From positions 693,713-757,712 of the forward strand of contig NW_009799179.1 of NCBI RefSeq assembly GCF_000213175.1: 64,000 bases of DNA, read 5' to 3'. This document shows positions 10,569 through 21,088 of this stretch, in pieces. Position numbers and translations under genes: made by a program. Every line of letters begins with the position of its first letter. The first letter of the stretch is position 1. The notes under the pieces were generated by a model. It had not been told where the DNA came from. It did not search any database and saw nothing but the letters and a program-made list of their open reading frames with translations. This stretch comes from Neurospora tetrasperma FGSC 2508. Its lineage: Eukaryota > Ascomycota > Sordariomycetes > Sordariales > Sordariaceae.

Positions 10569-13094
10569 AGCCAGCACCGGCAACAACAGGATGAAGAGGA
10601 GTGGCAGGAGCCATCATCGCAAATTTTGTTTCGGCATGACGAGGGCAAGAGTATTTTAATTTGTGGAAATTGCGGTACGGATACATGGGATGGTCGATAC
10701 CCGTTGTCGAGTAATATGGAAAGCCCTTCGCGCCGGTCCCGGTGGACCACGGCAGATCGTCAACAGATGACGTATGCAGGGAGAGAATACGACTTGCTGT
10801 GATTGACATGAGAAGGGATGGATTCTGTCAGAGTATCAAGGGAGGCCGAGTAGGGAGGGGGGTTATCACCATTATCTGGCTTACAACAGAAAGAGAGCAT
10901 AGCAAGCAAGCAAATGATAGGTAGTAGAGTAGGGAGTATTGCAGCAATGAAGAGCCTCTAGTTTACAAGGCTGAATGCAGTAGTGACTCGCTTCAGCCTC
11001 GAGGGTTGGTAGGACAGTAATGGACCGCGTAATCAGACGTCCGTCAGGGTACACCTAAAGCAACAATTGGGAGGCATGGGATGCTGCAAGTAAGCCTTTA
11101 GCATATCCCAAAATGGCATTGGTGCCACGAGGGCGGCAAGGTTGGAGGAAAAAGGATTCTCGGGACCGGGCCGTTGGAGTCGTCGTCAGCGGTCTCGATG
11201 TAGCTGGTATGGTAGGGCAGAAGAAAGAAAGAGAGGAAGGGGATATGATCTGATGAATAGACGGAACCCTGCGAAGATCCCGTCCAGGGAAGTTCAGGCG
11301 TTGAAACGCTAACACACTCCTCCTTCAGGGGGGGGTGTTCAGCCCTATTACGTGATGGCTGTGGACCTGCTCCAGGGAAAACGTCCTCCACTATCAACCG
11401 CATTCTGTGCATTAACAAATACACGAAAAACCCGAGCTCGAAAACGACATGCTCCGGACGCTTCAAGACACCGATGCCCGATGAAAAACGAACCGGCAGG
11501 ACATGACCAGACGCGGCCACCTGAATTATTCCTGCGCAGCGTCCGCCGCTGACCGAGGCTAGGATGTCTTGCGCCCACGGTTACGGACATTCCCCAACTT
11601 ACCAAACGCCACCCACTCACCCACACCACAGCCCTGGAGGTTGGGCTTTAAACCTCCGGGGCCCCAGTTATGACGCTCTTACACCACACCAGCTGGCATC
11701 AGAAACCTCCCATTGGATCTGTGCCAGCCGACCCTCATCATCTTTTTCTGGGGTCCTGAGCGGGCCCCCCTTGTTGTTACCCTCCCGTTCCGTCCCTTCG
11801 GTCCCGAGCTTACGGCAAGGGAAAGGGAAGTGTGAAGAGTTGAGCCGAGCCATTCATCACATACCACCTCGTCCTTGACAAACAAGGGAAAGCTGCTGAT
11901 CCCTTGGAAGAGTGGCTGTTTCGGGTAGAGGGGGGGTTACGCGTCTTCATCGAATAATGCTCTCGTTTGGTGCAGTAAGCACTGTTGACAACTGACAACC
12001 ATCAGCATCTCCAACGGCTGGCATCATGGGTTTCGTTTCTCTCTCGGCGCCGAACTTCTTGTAGGGCGGTTCTTTTAGACTCTGATGATTTCCAGAATAG
12101 GAAGCAAGATCTATCTGTCTGTCTTTGGCCGATCAAGTCTCGTCCGAAAGTATTACCCGCCTTCTTTTTCTTGCGGATGTACAAGGTGGAAATCCGAGAG
12201 GGAGAAGCACAAGCATATCTCTCCCCATTCCAATCCAATCCATCCTATCTCACCCCTGCCGTTTCCGTTCTTCCCTTTCTTAAGCTGTCTGTTCAAGTTA
12301 GGTAGTCTGAGCAGGCATGAAGACATGCCCCAGAATGAAAAGGATAATCGGATTCTTTTTGAAGTCCTCAATTCCGATTCCGAGAAGACCTTTTTGCTTG
12401 TGGGTAAGACGCCGCGCGTCTGATCTCATACCACATAGCTAGGTATGCCCGTTTTTACCGACATCTACAATGTTCAATGACGGATGGGAGTGGCCAAGGT
12501 AAGTAGGTAGGTACCCCCGTGCCCTACGTACAGCTGGGCTTGTACCTAACATTATGCACAGTTGACTTTTGGAAAGGGATATCTGGATGTACACGCAAGT
12601 GCATGCCTTATGTCCATGTTGTGTACCATGACACACTCACCAGCCCCATTTCATACAGCTGATGAGCCTTCCATTGGTGTTTTCCCGCTTACAACTCGGG
12701 TTCTTTCAGTATGTATGGTTGGCTGTGACTTAGTACTGATGTATAATCTGCTGTATGTCGGGCTGCCAGGTACCTAACCCCCTACCTGACAGGTTTCCTC
12801 GCCCTTGAGGCGCGGTCCATTGTAAACTGTAAGCAGGGTCCCGAGACATGTTGGTCCGATGTATAAAGCGGCTCGGCTGTGCTACTCTCTACGATCCCGT
12901 ATCATATGTATATATATGTCGAGGATGCTCTATTACTTCCATTTGCGTATCTTGGCTTTTTCTTGTTTCAGACCAGCCTGACAATTTTTTATCATTCTCC
13001 TCGAACATCCTCACCATAAACACTACTTGCATATATTCTTCTACCCTTCACAGCGCACAACCATCAGTCAATCACCCAGCAAAGACCAAACAAA
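10569..13094. other. Intergenic region after dbf-2
   Basis: About 2.5 kb with no gene I can support. The dbf-2 3' UTR occupies the start. Open frames such as - 11098-11520 and + 11564-11878 lack conserved motifs and overlap one another. The last few hundred bases are the promoter and leader of the wall-protein gene, with TATA-like TATAAAG near 12862 and TATATATAT near 12909, then a CA-rich stretch up to the ATG at 13095. Confidence 0.45.
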
Positions 13095-14140
13095 ATGGAA
13101 CGACATCAGCTCCGTCCCCAAATCCTCACCTACACCTCCTTGGTCCTCCTAGGCATGCTCGGCCGTACCAACGCCTGGTGGGGTGCCGGAGCCCCCGAGT
13201 GCGCAGTAAGTCCCCCCCCCCTTTTCTCCCTCTCCTCAACCACTCAGATAAGGTAACTAACGCTTCACACCGACAGCAACCCTGTCTCTCCTCAGCCTGG
13301 TCCGCCGCCAGCACCACCTCCTGGCCCGCCCCAACAGATTGGTGCGCGTCCGACTCCTCCTCCGACATCCAATCCCGCAAGGACGCCGCCTCCTCCTGTC
13401 TCGTGTCCGCCTGCTCCGCCACGCCCACCGTTCACTCCTCCTACTCCTCCCTCTCTTCCTCTCTCTGCGCCCAATATTCCTCTTGTTCCTCCGCCGGCTC
13501 TACAGGCGTTTACACCGTCTCCCTCCCTGCTTTTACAGGCGCCTGGGACGGGGGTCACGACGGCGGTCCCATTGGCGGCTGGTGGCAGGGCGGCGGGCAC
13601 GGAGGTCCAACAGGGACAGGAACAGGAACAGGACAATGGGGTCCCCACCATGGCTGGGCCGGTACGGCCACTTGGACTGGTGGCGTGTATACCGTCACGG
13701 GATGTGAATGGGATGGATCGCCGTGGGCCGGCGGGCCGTGGGGATGGGGTCATGGTTATGGTCACGGTGATTATGGTAATGGCCAAGCTAATGGGCCTTG
13801 GGGCATATGGGGCGCGGGATGGACTTTGACTAGCACGGGGACGGAGACCGTCACGGCTGTGCAGACCATCACGAGGGATGCGACGGGTGGGGATGGGAGT
13901 GTCACGAAGGTGATGGAGTTGACGACGAGTACGGGGTTGGCGACGGTTGGGTATGCGGTTAATGAGGAGAGTAAGGAGGAGGCGACGACGGTGTTGGGGG
14001 TTGTGCAGGCTGCGGCTAGTACGACTGGAAGTGGTGGTAGCAGCGGTGCGGCGAGAGTAGGTGGTGCTGGTGCGGGTATGGGAGTCAAGGTTGTGGCGGC
14101 TGTGTTGGGGGGTGTGGTGGTGGTTGCTGGATTGCTTTGA
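13095..14140 (+). CDS. Secreted GPI-anchor-type Cys/Gly-rich protein, CFEM-like N-terminus
   Basis: Two exons, join(13095..13205, 13277..14140), 324 residues; the 71-nt intron has donor GTAAGT and acceptor CAG. The ATG at 13095 (context ACAAAATGG) starts a signal peptide of about 27 residues (TSLVLLGMLGRTNA). Next come about 100 residues with seven cysteines among Ser/Ala, somewhat like a CFEM domain but not matching the strict eight-Cys pattern. A Gly/His/Trp-rich stretch follows (WWQGGGHGG, HGYGHGDYGNG), then a Thr-rich stalk. The end is a hydrophobic tail (VVAAVLGGVVVVAGLL) after small residues suited to GPI attachment. The expected location is the plasma membrane or cell wall. No enzymatic function can be inferred; starting further upstream would bury the signal peptide. 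Confidence 0.75.
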
Positions 14141-14799
14141 TTTGGAAAGGGATGAGGTCAGGTTTGGGGTTGCAGGTTGATGTCTGTATGTTCATTTGGA
14201 GTTTGGGTGATATGATGTTTGTGGAGGATACTTTTGTTCGAAATTCCCCTGGTATGGGGAAAAGCTTACTTTTAGTAAGGAAGTGCTTTGCCAAGTTTAT
14301 TTCATGATGTGACGGGTTTGATAATTTCGGACCCTCCCTCTGTTTTGTATTTAGCTTGTTTGTCGCTGCCTCTTGACGAGATACCATCTACCTGATGCTG
14401 ACGACCGCCTGCACGCATTATCGTTCGTGGCGCAACACCCGTTCAACGTAATGTATTTATTCATTTCTATCCAAGTGGGGCATGCCCTCTCCTCTATTCT
14501 TCTTCCGGCAAGCGTCTTCTTGCTGCGGATGGTTTGTATTCGACCTACTGACTTCATACTCATGCCATTTAGCAGACAACTTTGGGGGCTGTGCAAGTAC
14601 TAAGCCTACCTATTGGGACCTCCTCGATTCCGTTTATGCTACCTACGTTGGCCAGACACTCGCCAATCCACACTGCAAGTTTATAAAGGCTTTCTCCTTC
14701 CCATCAACTATTTGTCACCTTCTTCAGATGCACTCGGTGTCTGACATAGAAGGTCACCAGAACCAAACGTCGACAATAAAATCAAGCTCTCGATAAAAG
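14141..14799. promoter_or_regulatory. Promoter region of the HET-domain gene
   Basis: About 660 nt between genes in the same orientation. A TATA-like TATAAAG (14682-14688) lies about 115 nt upstream of the HET gene ATG. Nothing else is recognisable. Confidence 0.45.
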
Positions 14800-17088
14800 A
14801 TGGAACACCAGCTTGGAGAACAATGTCGCCTATTTCCAGCGTCTTTCTGGCTCGCACCGTACCCCGAGGTCGACCTGGAGGTGAATGTAAAGGAGTTGGA
14901 AGCAGAGGCCGGAAAGGACTGTCATTTCTGCCAATTCCTTGCTGCGTGGCGAATGAAAGGCGACATCTCGGAATTTTGCTCATACAAAATCAGAAAGCTT
15001 GACTGGAGTATGCCTCTCGGCGGTCCCCGCGGCTTGATATACTTCGGGTTGAGTCTCGAGATAAGAGACCCTTGGCCTCAATTTCTCGATGAGGGCGAGG
15101 ATCTTCATAGTAGGTGCTAAGTTGTGTTGTGACATGATATCCGTTTGAGGATGGTTCTCAAGCTCATATACATACCTTTCTACGACAGAATTGATTGAGT
15201 GGCGGCGTCAGAACACCTCACAAAAATGTGGAACTCTGTTCAGCCCAGTACGCTTGTCTGCACACTTTGGCGAAGCAGCTACTAGGTAAGTGTAGATGTT
15301 AATCTTCAAACTTTACGTTTCTAGGTAGCTGACAGTGACTGTAGAAGCTACCCGTATCAGCTCCGCTTCGACGTGACGGACTCACTTATCTGGCTTCGAG
15401 ACACAGAGAAGAAAAGCCCTGGAAGAAGTTCCTCTGCGTCCTGTGAGGCTATGGAATATAGCGTGGCACTCATGAAGATGTGGATTAGTAGATGCGAGCA
15501 GAAACATGGAGACGCTTGCCGCGCAGCGTTGACCGCTCAGGACTTCATACCCACCAGACTTCTTGATCTCGAAGCATTCAAACGTGGCAAGCCATTTACT
15601 TACAGAGACGACATCAAACTCGTTAATCTACGACTGGACACAATAGGCCACAATGACAGACAGCCGTCGTATCTGACCTTAAGTCACTGTTGGGGACCCC
15701 CCGAAAAACGCCCTGCGACTACAACGAGGGCAAGTTTGGTGGCGAATATGAATAGAATCCTATTCTCAAGTCTGCCAAAAACTTTTCAGGATGCGGTCGA
15801 AATTACACGAAGATTGGGACAGCGGTACCTTTGGATTGATTCGCTCTGCATAATACAGGATGATGAAGCAGACTGGGCGCACGAGGCATCGCTAATGGCC
15901 AAGGTATACACCCATTCTTATTGTACTCTGGCGGCTCTTAGCTCCAGCGACAGTAGCCAGGGGCTCAATATGGTACGGCCGGATTTCCTTCTGAACCACG
16001 AGATACGAGGCAACCAACACGACAAGTATCGGGTGCAAGCATGGAAGGGAACAAGGTCAGGATGGTCGGGAGAATATTACACTTCAAGAGATCGGAGCCC
16101 TCTTCGATACCGAGCTTGGACGCTCCAGGAACGGGAACTTTCAACAAGAACTATACATTTCGGACATCAGCAACTACTATGGGAGTGCATGGAGGGAAAA
16201 GCATGTACCCAGCACCCTTGGCCCTTGTTCGATCGAGGCCAAATGACATTGAGGAAGGCAATGGCAAGTACGTCCGAGATCGTGGTGTATCAACCAAAGG
16301 AAATGCGAATGAAATGGCAAAACCTTGTCGAGGAGTACTCTGGCCGATCATTGACAATACCAACCGACAAGCTCATTGCCCTCTCTGGAATCGCACAGTC
16401 CTATCAGGTTCTCTTTCCTAACGCAAAGTACGTGGCTGGACTCTGGAGCACCCATATGCCCCAATGTCTGCTCTGGGCCAGTCCTGACAGATCCGCCAGG
16501 CGAGCTTCAGAATACATTGCACCAAGCTGGTCTTGGGCATCGCTAAACAGCTCCTCCTCCATCAAGTTCTTACCAGAGCTCTTTTTTCAACCTGATAACG
16601 GGTTTCCTGAAGTTGAAGATATGAAGGGATCACCAAAGCATAACGATCCTTATAGCGCTCTTACCGAGGCCACATTGACGCTGCGTAACGCTCTGCTTGT
16701 GCAATTCGATTCTGAAATCAAGCGTCTCGACGAGGTTTCGCGTTTCAGCGGAGGGCCTGAAGAGGAAGATAAGAACCTAGGAGTCCTGACCAAGTATGAC
16801 GTTGTTGCTGGGTTGGCATACCTTGATGATGCGGATGAGCTGCTTCATGGGACGGGAGAACTGGTGTGCTTGGTGATTGGCATCGAGGATGTCGGTGGTG
16901 ACACCAGGAAAACACCTGTAGAGCATCATTATGCAGGGGAATGGGAATTTTGCCTTGAAGGACTTCTTTTGAGAAGGGTTGTACAAGATGATGCCTCTAC
17001 ATGTACATATCGTCGGGTTGGCATTGCTCGGTACATCCCAGAACATTTCAGAGCGGGCTTGGAACCCGGAAGAATAACACTGATATAA
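14800..17088 (+). CDS. HET-domain protein (heterokaryon incompatibility-like)
   Basis: Three exons, join(14800..15109, 15189..15285, 15345..17088), 716 residues. Donors are GTAGGT and GTAAGT; acceptors are CAG and TAG. The HET domain starts around residue 245 with YLTLSHCWG and continues through LPKTFQDAVEITRRLGQRYLWIDSLCIIQDD (about 280-310), then the W-x-x-E-x-x-x-M-x-x-VY block and the WTLQERELSTR motif. HET proteins are a large, fast-evolving family in filamentous ascomycetes; some members trigger cell death when incompatible hyphae fuse, most are uncharacterised. An N-terminal CxxC (CHFCQ, about 40 residues in) is common in them. No NACHT or WD repeats are attached. No het-locus identity can be claimed. 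The frame is intact throughout. Confidence 0.88.
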
Positions 17089-18142
17089 CACACGGAAATA
17101 TGATAGCAAGTAGGATATATAAGAGGTACACATGGTCAAGCCCTGCTTGATGTTGTTGTTCTTTTTCAGTTCCCTAACAACGGCTTGTTGGCAGGAATCA
17201 AGAATACCTACCCGACATTGACACAACACCAACTTGACCTCTAACCCAAAATAACATACCTCAACACCAACTCACTACCGTCACACAAAATCAAATGAAA
17301 CTATGAGGGTCCCCAATTACGCCTACTGCACAATTTGAGCCTCGCACTTTGTGGCTCGAACAGATGCAACGTAAAAGTACACCCAGACCGAACCACCATC
17401 CGAATGGTCGTAATTGAGAATCAACCGAACACGTCGTTCAGTCACGATTGATGATTACATCCACACACAGGGTAAGGTATTCTCCATCACTCATCCAAGT
17501 GTCCAGTATTCTTTATACCTTATCTTTGAACCCAACCTTCCGGCACTTCCTGGGGGTAAAAATTCCTAAGGACCTCTAGCCGATATGTTACTGCGTTATT
17601 GTAACCCTTTTCACAATTATATAACTGCTTTTGCGAACCATAAACGAGCGGTAATCGAGTGGAAGGAAGGAAGCCACGAGGCGGTAGGCAGTAGGCGATA
17701 TGAGCATGATACCCCCTAAATTGCGGAGGTCTAGTTGGTTCAAGTGTACATCAAGCGTTGCAAGTCATTCTCGGCTCTTTGGAAGCTAGACTTCTTTTCG
17801 GGGCTGGGTTGTTTTTCGCGAGTGTCGTTATTTGTTTTGTTTGTTTGGTTTTGTTTTGTTTTGTTTTGGTGTTGGCGTGACATGGTGCGTTTCTCTATAC
17901 GCTGTGATCCACCAAAACCGCTAGATGAACAGTGCTGCAGGGCGCTCTTGGCACACTAATAGTAGAATAGGTAGGTACCTAAGACTAGGGTAGTGACGAC
18001 GAGTTGACGACAACACGCTATTTTGGAAACGCGACTTATCGTTGTGATCTTTCAGTTCCTGACGCAAAACCATCACAATCACCTAAAATCACCTCAACTT
18101 TGCAAACCTGCCCACGGAAACAACAACAATAAAAAAAACACC
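17089..18142. other. Intergenic region between HET gene and RFN-family gene 1
   Basis: About 1.05 kb, moderately AT-rich. It holds a (GTTTT)n microsatellite (17831-17869) and, just before 18143, a leader with A-rich runs. No gene or RNA is recognised. Confidence 0.45.
17831..17869. repeat. (GTTTT)n microsatellite
   Basis: Imperfect repeats of GTTTT/GTTT, for example TTTTGTTTTGTTTTG. It lies in the upstream region of the gene at 18143. Confidence 0.8.
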
Positions 18143-19246
18143 ATGCCTCCTCCCAGGCGCGGCGCGGACCTGACTCTCTGGGACTGCTTCCAAATCGCCG
18201 ATCAACATCGCGTCGGCCCCTTCGCGCACCAATACTACTCGCCCAACTACGTGGAAGAATACGACTGGAACCAATTCGATCCCGACTACTTTTCCGGGCC
18301 TGAGTTCCAGTCGCTCCCCCTTGAGGAGCAGTTTTGTCATTTTCCCAGGGGCATTGTGGAAAATGTGGACAACTACCTCGACGGCAGAGCCTTGAATAAA
18401 ATGCTGGCTTACATGGGCGAGTCCAGGGACGACAGATACGTGAGCTGGCTGGTTGATCATCAGCGCGAGGCCTGGCGCGTTGCGAAGCGGTTCAATTTGA
18501 GACTAGAATCAAGGAGGTCACAGTTAGAGAGGGAGTTGGGGGAGGGGGAGGTGGAGAGGATAAGGGGGGCCATGCAGGCGGCGAGAGAGAGGAAGAAGGT
18601 ACGAGAGAGAGAGAGGAGAGAAAAGAAACTTAGGGAAGGACGGAGGGAATTAGCAATGCAGCGGGCGGAGGAACAGCAAAAAAAGCTACGAGAGGAGGAA
18701 GAGATAAGGAAACAAGCCAAGGCTAAAGAAATGAGAGTTCGCCGGGAGCTCGTTGGAGACTTGAACAGCGGGGCTTCGACTTTGAGGAAACAAATTGCAA
18801 CGTTCGCGAAGGGCGACGAGTCTGTGACTATTGGGGAGTGTGAGGCACTCATCGCCCAAATTGGGCGGTTCATCCGGCTCTTTACGCGGCGTCTAAAGGC
18901 GCACGTTGAGTCGCAGAAGGGGGAAGTCAGCTGGAGGGTGGTATGGGCAGCGGTCGGGGGTGTTATCAGCGTGCTCGAGCTGATCTACTATGACGATGTC
19001 ACGGAAATCCAAAGAAACTCGTACGTGGACTGGAGGAATCTAAATGTCCTGTTCCACGTTGCGACGAGCGGTGCTAGGGAAGAATGGGGTTCTTTACTGC
19101 GCAGCCTGTTGTTTCAAACCGGAATCAACCACATAATGCAATGGGTCCGCACGAGAGATGACATCCACGAGAGATTGAGAGCAGTACTTGTGAACATGGA
19201 TAGGCATGGAATGAGTGGCGCGAGGGAGATGGCGAGTGAAATTTGA
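18143..19246 (+). CDS. RFN-module family protein 1 (unrecognised coiled-coil protein)
   Basis: Intronless, 367 residues; first ATG in the frame, context AACACCATGCC. I do not recognise a known domain. The N-terminal part (about 24-125) has the pattern PFAHQYYSPNYVEEY, LPLEEQF, PRGIVENVDNYL, then AWRVAKRFNLRLESRR. Residues about 125-205 are a highly charged Arg/Glu/Lys coiled coil. The C-terminal 120 residues are probably helical, with WRVVWAAVGGVISVLELIYY and LLFQTGINHIMQWVRTRDD. The intronless gene at 21089-22372 shows the same architecture and many identical positions, so the two are paralogues; the gene between them carries the RFN module twice. No signal peptide or membrane span is visible. 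The function is unknown. Confidence 0.8.
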   Translation: MPPPRRGADLTLWDCFQIADQHRVGPFAHQYYSPNYVEEYDWNQFDPDYFSGPEFQSLPLEEQFCHFPRGIVENVDNYLDGRALNKMLAYMGESRDDRYVSWLVDHQREAWRVAKRFNLRLESRRSQLERELGEGEVERIRGAMQAARERKKVRERERREKKLREGRRELAMQRAEEQQKKLREEEEIRKQAKAKEMRVRRELVGDLNSGASTLRKQIATFAKGDESVTIGECEALIAQIGRFIRLFTRRLKAHVESQKGEVSWRVVWAAVGGVISVLELIYYDDVTEIQRNSYVDWRNLNVLFHVATSGAREEWGSLLRSLLFQTGINHIMQWVRTRDDIHERLRAVLVNMDRHGMSGAREMASEI

Positions 19247-19441
19247 TAACTCAATGCGACTTGAGAGAGGTGGAGGAGGATATATGTCTGCTTGGAACCC
19301 TCACAAAAAGAACCTAAGTTCTTGTTCTGTCCTTAACACTCAAAATTCGTATACTGTTTCCATGTCCTGGAGCTGCCTCCGTCCTCCCACGTAACAAGTC
19401 CTCCTGTTCTCTGGTGCCGTTGCTTTCTTTCGCGAGGTGGT
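19247..19441. other. Short convergent gap
   Basis: 195 nt separate the stop codons of two convergent genes, so their 3' UTRs must share or overlap this space. No hairpin terminator is expected in a fungus. Confidence 0.5.
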
Positions 19442-20182
19442 TTACTCGCGGTTACTTTGACAAACTCCCAGCGGCAGCACGTACTTGTTGATCCACTCCA
19501 TCTCTTCATCGCTAAACTCGCGGGTAGAGTCGTTTCCGTTCCAAGCGGGTGAATTCAGACGGTCAACGACATCCTGGACGTCGATGATGTAAAGGTCTCT
19601 CCCTCTGTAAATGCTCACAGTCTTCCTGGCCGGAGTCTCGGGCATGCCGCGAGCCGCCTCATCCTCAACCAGCTTTGTAAGTTCCCACTTGCGCCTGATA
19701 ACATGATCGTTAAACCGCCTAGCAATTGTCCAACCCAGACTCCGGTCGGAAGGAACGGCAGAGGCAAGCATGTCAAGGACTGCGAAGGGGGGTAAATGAG
19801 AGAGCATCAAGGACACAGTGGCCGTGGACAGATGTCTAAGTGGAGCAGATCTGGCGAAGGGACCCGGGAGTGAGTTGAGACCCTCGACGTCGTTGTTTCT
19901 CATACACTCGAGCTTCCGTGGGATGATGAACTCGTTGAAACGCTCGGCGATCTTCCAAGCTTGAGATTGATCATCGGAGGCTGCAGATGTCAATATGTCG
20001 ATGACCATCGAGAGGGGTAAATAGGAGAGTATGAATCTGAGGTCTTCGGTCGCAATGTGGCTTTCTGGGCCCATTTTGATGGGTTTTGGGAGGGCCGCGA
20101 GTTGTTCAGACGCAAACTGGTTGGCGCCAGAACCTGCAGAGGAGGCTCGACGCCGCTTGCAAGGGACCACGGGTGAAGTCAT
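19442..20182 (-). CDS. RFN-module family protein 2 with duplicated module
   Basis: Intronless, 246 residues, ATG at 20182. The N-terminus has a basic patch (CKRRRASS) that could be nuclear. Two internal repeats of about 46 residues follow. Repeat 1 (about 47-92) contains LRFILSYLPLSMVIDIL and AWKIAERFNEFIIPRK; repeat 2 (about 121-167) contains VSLMLSHLPPFAVLDML and GWTIARRFNDHVIRRK. The AWxIAxRFN core is the module found in the two flanking paralogues (AWRVAKRFN and AWGIAKRFN). The long coiled coil of the neighbours is absent. The C-terminal 80 residues (IYRGRDLYIID, EEMEWINKYVLPL) look folded but unknown. It converges with RFN protein 1 with a 195-nt gap. The function is unknown. Confidence 0.7.
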   Translation of the reverse strand: MTSPVVPCKRRRASSAGSGANQFASEQLAALPKPIKMGPESHIATEDLRFILSYLPLSMVIDILTSAASDDQSQAWKIAERFNEFIIPRKLECMRNNDVEGLNSLPGPFARSAPLRHLSTATVSLMLSHLPPFAVLDMLASAVPSDRSLGWTIARRFNDHVIRRKWELTKLVEDEAARGMPETPARKTVSIYRGRDLYIIDVQDVVDRLNSPAWNGNDSTREFSDEEMEWINKYVLPLGVCQSNRE

Positions 20183-21088
20183 GTTGAGGGGTCAAAGGCC
20201 CGGCAAAGAAGACGAAGATCTGGTGATGTACTGTGGGATGTGGGCGGCACGATGCTCTCGTCGGCGTCGAGAACCCTGCACGCAGGGAGAAGGCAAATGA
20301 ATTCTTGTTACAACGGCAGCAATGACCCGAGTCAATGGAAACAGAAATAAAGAAAAAAGGTCTAGAAAACAACTGTAGTTGAAATCTCAGCTGTTCACTT
20401 GAAGGATCGCTGTGAAGGGGTACAGGTTGATGAAAGGAGGGAGAATCAGGTCTCCCCAAAAACGAGTCCCGCCAACAAACGGCCCTTTCATCTGAACCTT
20501 GCTTGTTGGATCCTCTGTCCAGCGCAGTTCTTGAACCTGAAGTTTGCGTCCCCAGGGCAGAGTGCTGTTCGAAGGGTGAACTATCGGACTGCTGCAGACC
20601 TGCCTCGTACCTGCCTGTACTATCAACTCTCTTACCCCACTTCGAAGGAAGACAACAGCAGAAGGCCCATTCTGTAAAGTGGAAGGAAGTCATAACGGCG
20701 ATGGCTGGTACGGAAAGAGCTCAGGACTGCCGAGGAAGCTATTCCCAAGGCGACTTACTGATTGGGAGCAGTTGGCCACGAGAAGAGGTAAGTAAAACCC
20801 AGGTCTCCCAGGTCTTTGGTCAGTTTTCTCTACTCTTTCCAATCTTGTTAGATCCCAGGGATCTTCTTCTTTGCATGAACGAAATCATAATCATTCAGCT
20901 TGCCAGTGCTCGGCCATAAGTACCTCCCAAAATGAAGCAGATCAATGTGAGAGATGTTGATTGATTGGTTGTATGAGGAAAGGAAGAAGTGGACTGCCAA
21001 ATCCATCTCAAACATCTTCCCAGGAAGGAAACTTGGGCGAGTAAACGACATTCCATTGCTCTCGCAGCTGCCCTCCTTGTTGAAAACC
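20183..21088. promoter_or_regulatory. Region between RFN-family genes 2 and 3
   Basis: About 900 nt: promoter and leader of gene 2 (reading leftward) and the 3' flank of gene 3. Overlapping open frames on both strands around 20,400-20,900 have no recognisable motif. The only TATA-like element I see is a weak AT run. Confidence 0.4.

Noticed and set aside
11098-11520. 140-codon bottom-strand frame between dbf-2 and the wall-protein gene
   Set aside because: No conserved motif or ATG context, and it overlaps several frames on both strands.
12848-13094. Upstream extension of the wall-protein frame
   Set aside because: It would bury the signal peptide and is broken from the ATG-led exon by splicing; the ATG at 13095 gives a clean secretory signal.
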